Position numbers and translations under genes: made by a program | In this document: positions 60,139 to 64,000 of the stretch, piece by piece | How the letters are laid out: each line of letters starts with the position of its first letter | Numbering within the stretch: the stretch's first letter is position 1 | NCBI RefSeq assembly: GCF_910594005.1 | Contig: NC_057835.1 | Coordinates: 47,082,001-47,146,000, forward strand | Direction: 5' to 3' | From: Cervus elaphus | Lineage: Eukaryota > Chordata > Mammalia > Artiodactyla > Cervidae | Length of the DNA: 64,000 nt | Notes under the pieces: generated by a model | Told to the model about the DNA's origin: nothing | Database searches by the model: none | What the model saw: only the letters and a program-made list of their open reading frames with translations

Positions 60139-61849
60139 CTAGTCCTATGGGAAATTTAATATTTGGAAAAAGCACATTAGCTGATTATGCCCCATAGCTT
60201 TGGCTTTTTCTTTTTAACACTCTTAAATCAAACATCTGCTGGGACAGGGTAGCAGGTATTCTCTGAGATGCGTGCATGGTATGTGTGCTCTTCCACTTTT
60301 AGTTTATGTTAAATAAATATCGCAGGAACCAAAACAATCTAAGACCCTTCTCAGCCACAGGATTTACTTTAGCACTTCCTGAGAAGTGCTACTGTAAATA
60401 TACAAGCCTCACAACCCACTTGCAAACAGTACTTGGCACCATGTGAATGAGTTTCTGGAACAAACTCATTCGTTTGGGGAGGGGCTAGAGTGTCAGAAAT
60501 ACAGGTTCTTCTAAAAACAAACAAATAAAATGGGTATTTTTCCAGGCATTGTCTGGTAGTACTAGTCTGCCTACGCTCGTGTTTCTTATTTCTCACTCTT
60601 TCTGGGTTATCTACACTTCATCACTTCCTCACCAGGTAGATGAAGATGGTAAAAACAGTGAAAATGATATTTATTCCCAAGCCTTTTCACTTCTTCATCA
60701 GTCCACCGAGGGACTTTCCTGTTCTCATGGGTTGGCAACACAGGGGAGGAAAATTTTTTTCTTGTCCTTCTTAGCGTCCTTGGCTGGATCTGAAAATTAA
60801 ACTGACGACACAGATGAACAGGAGAAGAACATACAAATTATATTGAGTTTTTATATGAACATGGAGCCTGCACAAGAGAATGAAGATCCAAAGAAGTGAT
60901 TGGAGCAGGAAGCTTTTGTATCTTTTAGACAGAGAAACAATAAATTTGAGAAGAATTGAGAAGAAAAGGGGGTTTGGGCTAAGGGTGGTAAATGCTGAAG
61001 AAGTAACAAAATATAACGGTTAGTTTAACAAGCTTGTGTTGCAGACTCTTTTGCTGCCTTCACTGGGTTAAGAGTCTGTCTCCAGTGAAAGGAGAATTTA
61101 TTTCCTGTGTTTAGGCAGAAAGGGGGGTAACTTTAGCTGCGTTTACTGCTTCTTCATTGCCTTCAGCTCAAAATAATTTTTATGTCAAAGAGGCATATTT
61201 TGGGATGACATTCTGGTTTTCCTTCAGCAAATAGGAGTCATGGAATCAAATAACTCTAAACCCAGAGGGACTTGGAAAGGCCATTTCGTAGAAAAATCCA
61301 GGAGAAGTAAATATAGACTCTTAGCTTTTCAGGGCTGGAAGGAAACAAGAGAATTCAACTCCATATCACATATTTGAATCTCTCTGGAAATGTGCAGAAC
61401 TGTTAAAACAACTTCTAACTTTTTGAAACTGTAATTTCTTAAGTGTGTTTCTTTCCCAACCTTGAAACACTAATAACCAACTCCCACCTTTCAAACCAAT
61501 AATATTTCAGAATGTTGCAATTATTGTACTTAATACAAAAAACTATCATTATATGTCACTGCTTAAATTGTACTCCTGGTTTTTTATGTTTCTTTAAAAC
61601 AGTAGTTCTTTCTTTCCATGATAATCTTCTCATATATTTTTCTATTTTCTCGTTTTTCATAGCAGTGAGAAAATAGATATTATCTTTGTTTTCCTCTTCT
61701 CTTGGTTCAAATCTCAAAGGGCATTGAATTGGAAAGTTGAGGGGCCTAATTAGCAGAGAAAATAAAATAAGAAAAAGTCAATACAATAAACTATTTAAAA
61801 AAAATAATTCTGCAGCAGAGGGGACCCCAGTTAGATATCACCTAGCAAA
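60139..61849. other. Intergenic, nothing recognised
   Basis: No gene or clear transposon in 1.7 kb. Confidence 0.45.
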
Positions 61850-62072
61850 ATATCTCCATACTGTAAGATGAAGAAAGGAAGATCCAGAATGTTTGTGTGA
61901 CTTGTCCAAGGATACACAGATGGTTAATGATGGAACCTCTGCTGGTCCCATTCACTTGACTTCCAGACAGGGCTGTGAGAAAGATCTTAAGAGAAACTTC
62001 AATGCATAAAGAGTATTTTAGTTTCCCTCTGTTCCTGAAAACTTGCTTACTAGACATTTGCATTCTAAGAAC

Positions 62073-62215
62073 TTCTTCCTTTTCTTTCTTTTTCTTTCCC
62101 CTTCCTTTCTTTCTTTTTTCTTTTTCTTTTCCTTCCTTTTTTTCCCTTCCTTTCTTCTCCCTGCCTTTCTTCTTCTCTCTCTCTTTCATACTTTTTTTCT
62201 CTTTACACAGATAAG
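62073..62215. repeat. Polypyrimidine (TC-rich) tract
   Basis: About 140 bp of almost pure C/T on the + strand. The Lys/Glu-rich 146-codon frame on the - strand (61842-62282) runs through it and is not a gene. Confidence 0.9.
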
Positions 62216-62598
62216 TTAACCCCAATTTATACTCTTTTGGCTTCCAAGTTATAGAAAATATGTATCTACTGAGCTGATTCAATTCTCAGACAATTCTCAG
62301 TGTCTGGAAAGAACTTCAGACTCTTCTGGGTCTTGGCTGTTTACAATAATGAAGAGGAGCAGTAGGATAGGTAATCCAAATTAATAAATCATTCTTGAGA
62401 AATTACGAACTAGCTTTAATACGAACATTAGTAACTAGATTGATGTATTAATGGGAGCATCCTTCTTAGGCAAAGCCTAAGAAGTACCAGACTGTTTAAG
62501 GGATTTGTTTTCAAAAGGAGGGGACTTATAAGACAAAATCCAACACTATCCCTACAGCCTGTAAAACAAACTTTTATAAGAGCAACTAATATTTGGGA

Positions 62599-63085
62599 GA
62601 CAGTGTATTAAAAAGCAGATATATCACTTTGCTGACAAAGGTCTGTGTAGTCAAAACTGGTTTTTCTGGTGGTCAAGTACCAATGTGAGATTTGAACCAT
62701 AAAAAAGGCTGAGCAGCGAAGAACTGTCGCTTTTGCATTGTGCTGTTGAAGACTATTGAGAGTCCCTTGAACTGCAAGATTAAATCAGTCATTTCTAAAG
62801 GAAATCAACCCTGAATATTCTTTGGAAGGACTGATGCTGAAGCTCCGATTTTTGGCTGCTTGATATGAAGAGCCGACTCGTTGGAAAAGACTCTGATGCT
62901 GGGAAAGAACGAAAGCAAAAGGAGAAGGGGTTGGCAGAGGATGAGATGGTTAGATGGCATCACCTACTCAATGGACATGAATTTGAGCAAACTCTGGGAG
63001 AGACTGGAGGACAGAGGAGCCTGGCATGCGCAGTCCATGGGGTTACAAAGAGTCAGACATGACTAAGTGACTGCAGAGCAGCAGC
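62599..63085 (+). repeat. BovB LINE 3' end with 11-bp target-site duplication
   Basis: AATATTTGGGA at 62588-62598 and 63086-63096 flanks a 5'-truncated sense copy that starts in the last part of the coding region. Confidence 0.93.
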
Positions 63086-63096
63086 AATATTTGGGA

Positions 63097-64000
63097 ATAC
63101 ATTTCAGATAGGAGGAGTCTAAGCAATTGGTTATGGTTTGCTTTAAAGAATAGAATATATTCAATATATGAAGGAAAGTGGATAGTGGGCCTTCTGTGAT
63201 AAAGGTCCTAGGGTGGATCTCATTTAAAAATGCCAAAAAGTTTAGAGAGGAACCAAAGGGAATGATCAGCTATAACAATTTCCAGGAATGTTATTAACAT
63301 GGCTTTTTGTATAAACAGTGGTGCTCATTCCTGCCTACCCCTTCCTCCAGTGAATTGTTTTTTTCAAATGCATTTGAACTCTATGAATCTCCTCCCTTCT
63401 GATTATTATTATCTTTCTGATTCTAGCTTTTTTAAGAAAGAAGGTAAGCTACTGTTTTTATTGAAAAGGAACTCCAGATTTTACATTTCTTCTCTTTGAA
63501 GATTTTGCAAAGTAGACACCATGAATAATTGAGAATTTTCCCTTAGTGGAAACATGTTTTAAAGACTGCATCAACACATCGAAAATAAAAAGATGTTGAT
63601 ACAAAATTAAAAGATGCTGACCTGTGAGTTCACTCTTCTAAAGACCAGTGTGTATCCTTGAACACCTGGACTGAGCAATGGTAGATTACAGAAGTTCTTG
63701 AATGGTTGTTTTTCAAACTGCTAGATGGGAAGAATACAAATGAATTAATTTCTTCCTCAGTTCAGAATCTGGAACTGAAGATGGCATAGTTCCACTTTCT
63801 TTAGACCCTTTTACTTTTTAAGGGTTATGTGACCCTTTGTTTTCTTCAAGTTGATTCTTCTTATATGAGGGATCTCAGAACCAGAAACCTTTGTAGACAA
63901 ATGTTTTACTAAAAAGTAGTTCTTCCTTTATTTATAACTTTACCTCCTTCAGGACATTCTGTTCCCTAAATATCCCATTTCCCAGTTTTTGACCACTAGG
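63097..64000. other. Intergenic, nothing recognised
   Basis: AT-rich sequence to the window end; no gene or repeat is clear. Confidence 0.45.

Noticed and set aside
61842..62282. 146-codon Lys/Glu-rich frame on the - strand
   Set aside because: The charged part is a translation of the polypyrimidine tract at 62073-62215.
46690..64000. Possible second FABP-family gene (PMP2, FABP4 or FABP9 lie near FABP5 in other mammals)
   Set aside because: No exon with the family signature, and no 173-nt or 102-nt exon with FABP-like translation, was seen on either strand downstream of FABP5.
1..64000. CRISPR array, bacterial operon or phage features
   Set aside because: Repeats are dispersed SINE/LINE copies, not evenly spaced short repeats; gene structure and promoter are those of a vertebrate.

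Overview
This is vertebrate genomic DNA from a ruminant, most likely a bovid close to cattle. The evidence is the repeat content. Bov-tA SINEs (a tRNA-Glu-type head joined to a BovA body), BOV-A2 dimers, RTE-type BovB LINE 3' ends and cetartiodactyl CHR SINEs occur throughout, with older mammalian MIR, L2, L1, hAT and Tigger copies beneath them. There are no bacterial genes, operons or CRISPR arrays.

The window holds one recognisable protein gene: FABP5 (epidermal fatty acid-binding protein) on the + strand, about 41.1-46.7 kb. Four coding exons of 79, 173, 102 and 54 nt (stop included), all with GT/AG boundaries, encode an intact 135-residue protein. Upstream are a TATA box, an inverted CCAAT box, a GC box and a CpG island of about 1.6 kb. 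The 3' UTR ends near an AATAAA at 46657. Intron 1 (3.6 kb) carries a 5'-inverted L1, a MIR and two BOV-A2 dimers, each BOV-A2 with an interferon-response-like GAAANNGAAA motif. Intron 3 carries a Tigger1-type DNA transposon.

From 1 to 40.5 kb the sequence is intergenic. It holds a three-level transposon nest at 1-1440, many Bov-tA SINEs, BovB fragments in both orientations (some keep the C-terminal reverse-transcriptase coding region), three related LTR copies (10.4, 37.5 and 38.6 kb), a decayed ERV integrase fragment at 18.0-18.3 kb, and a complete but internally deleted pogo/Tigger-like element at 25045-25664 flanked by TA. A 1.9 kb repeat-poor stretch near 8.3-10.1 kb is a candidate conserved non-coding region. 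From 46.7 to 64 kb the sequence is again intergenic, with MIR, L2, L1, Bov-tA, CHR and BovB copies and no second FABP-family gene.

The most interesting lead is regulatory: two young BOV-A2 copies with IRF/ISRE-like motifs inside FABP5 intron 1. Other notable points are the internally deleted pogo-type element, an insertion that looks like a poly(A) tail alone with a 12-bp target duplication (36318-36354), and the twin-primed L1 at the edge of the FABP5 CpG island. Repeat family names come from recognising sequence without database support, so boundaries are approximate unless target-site duplications (TSDs) are quoted.
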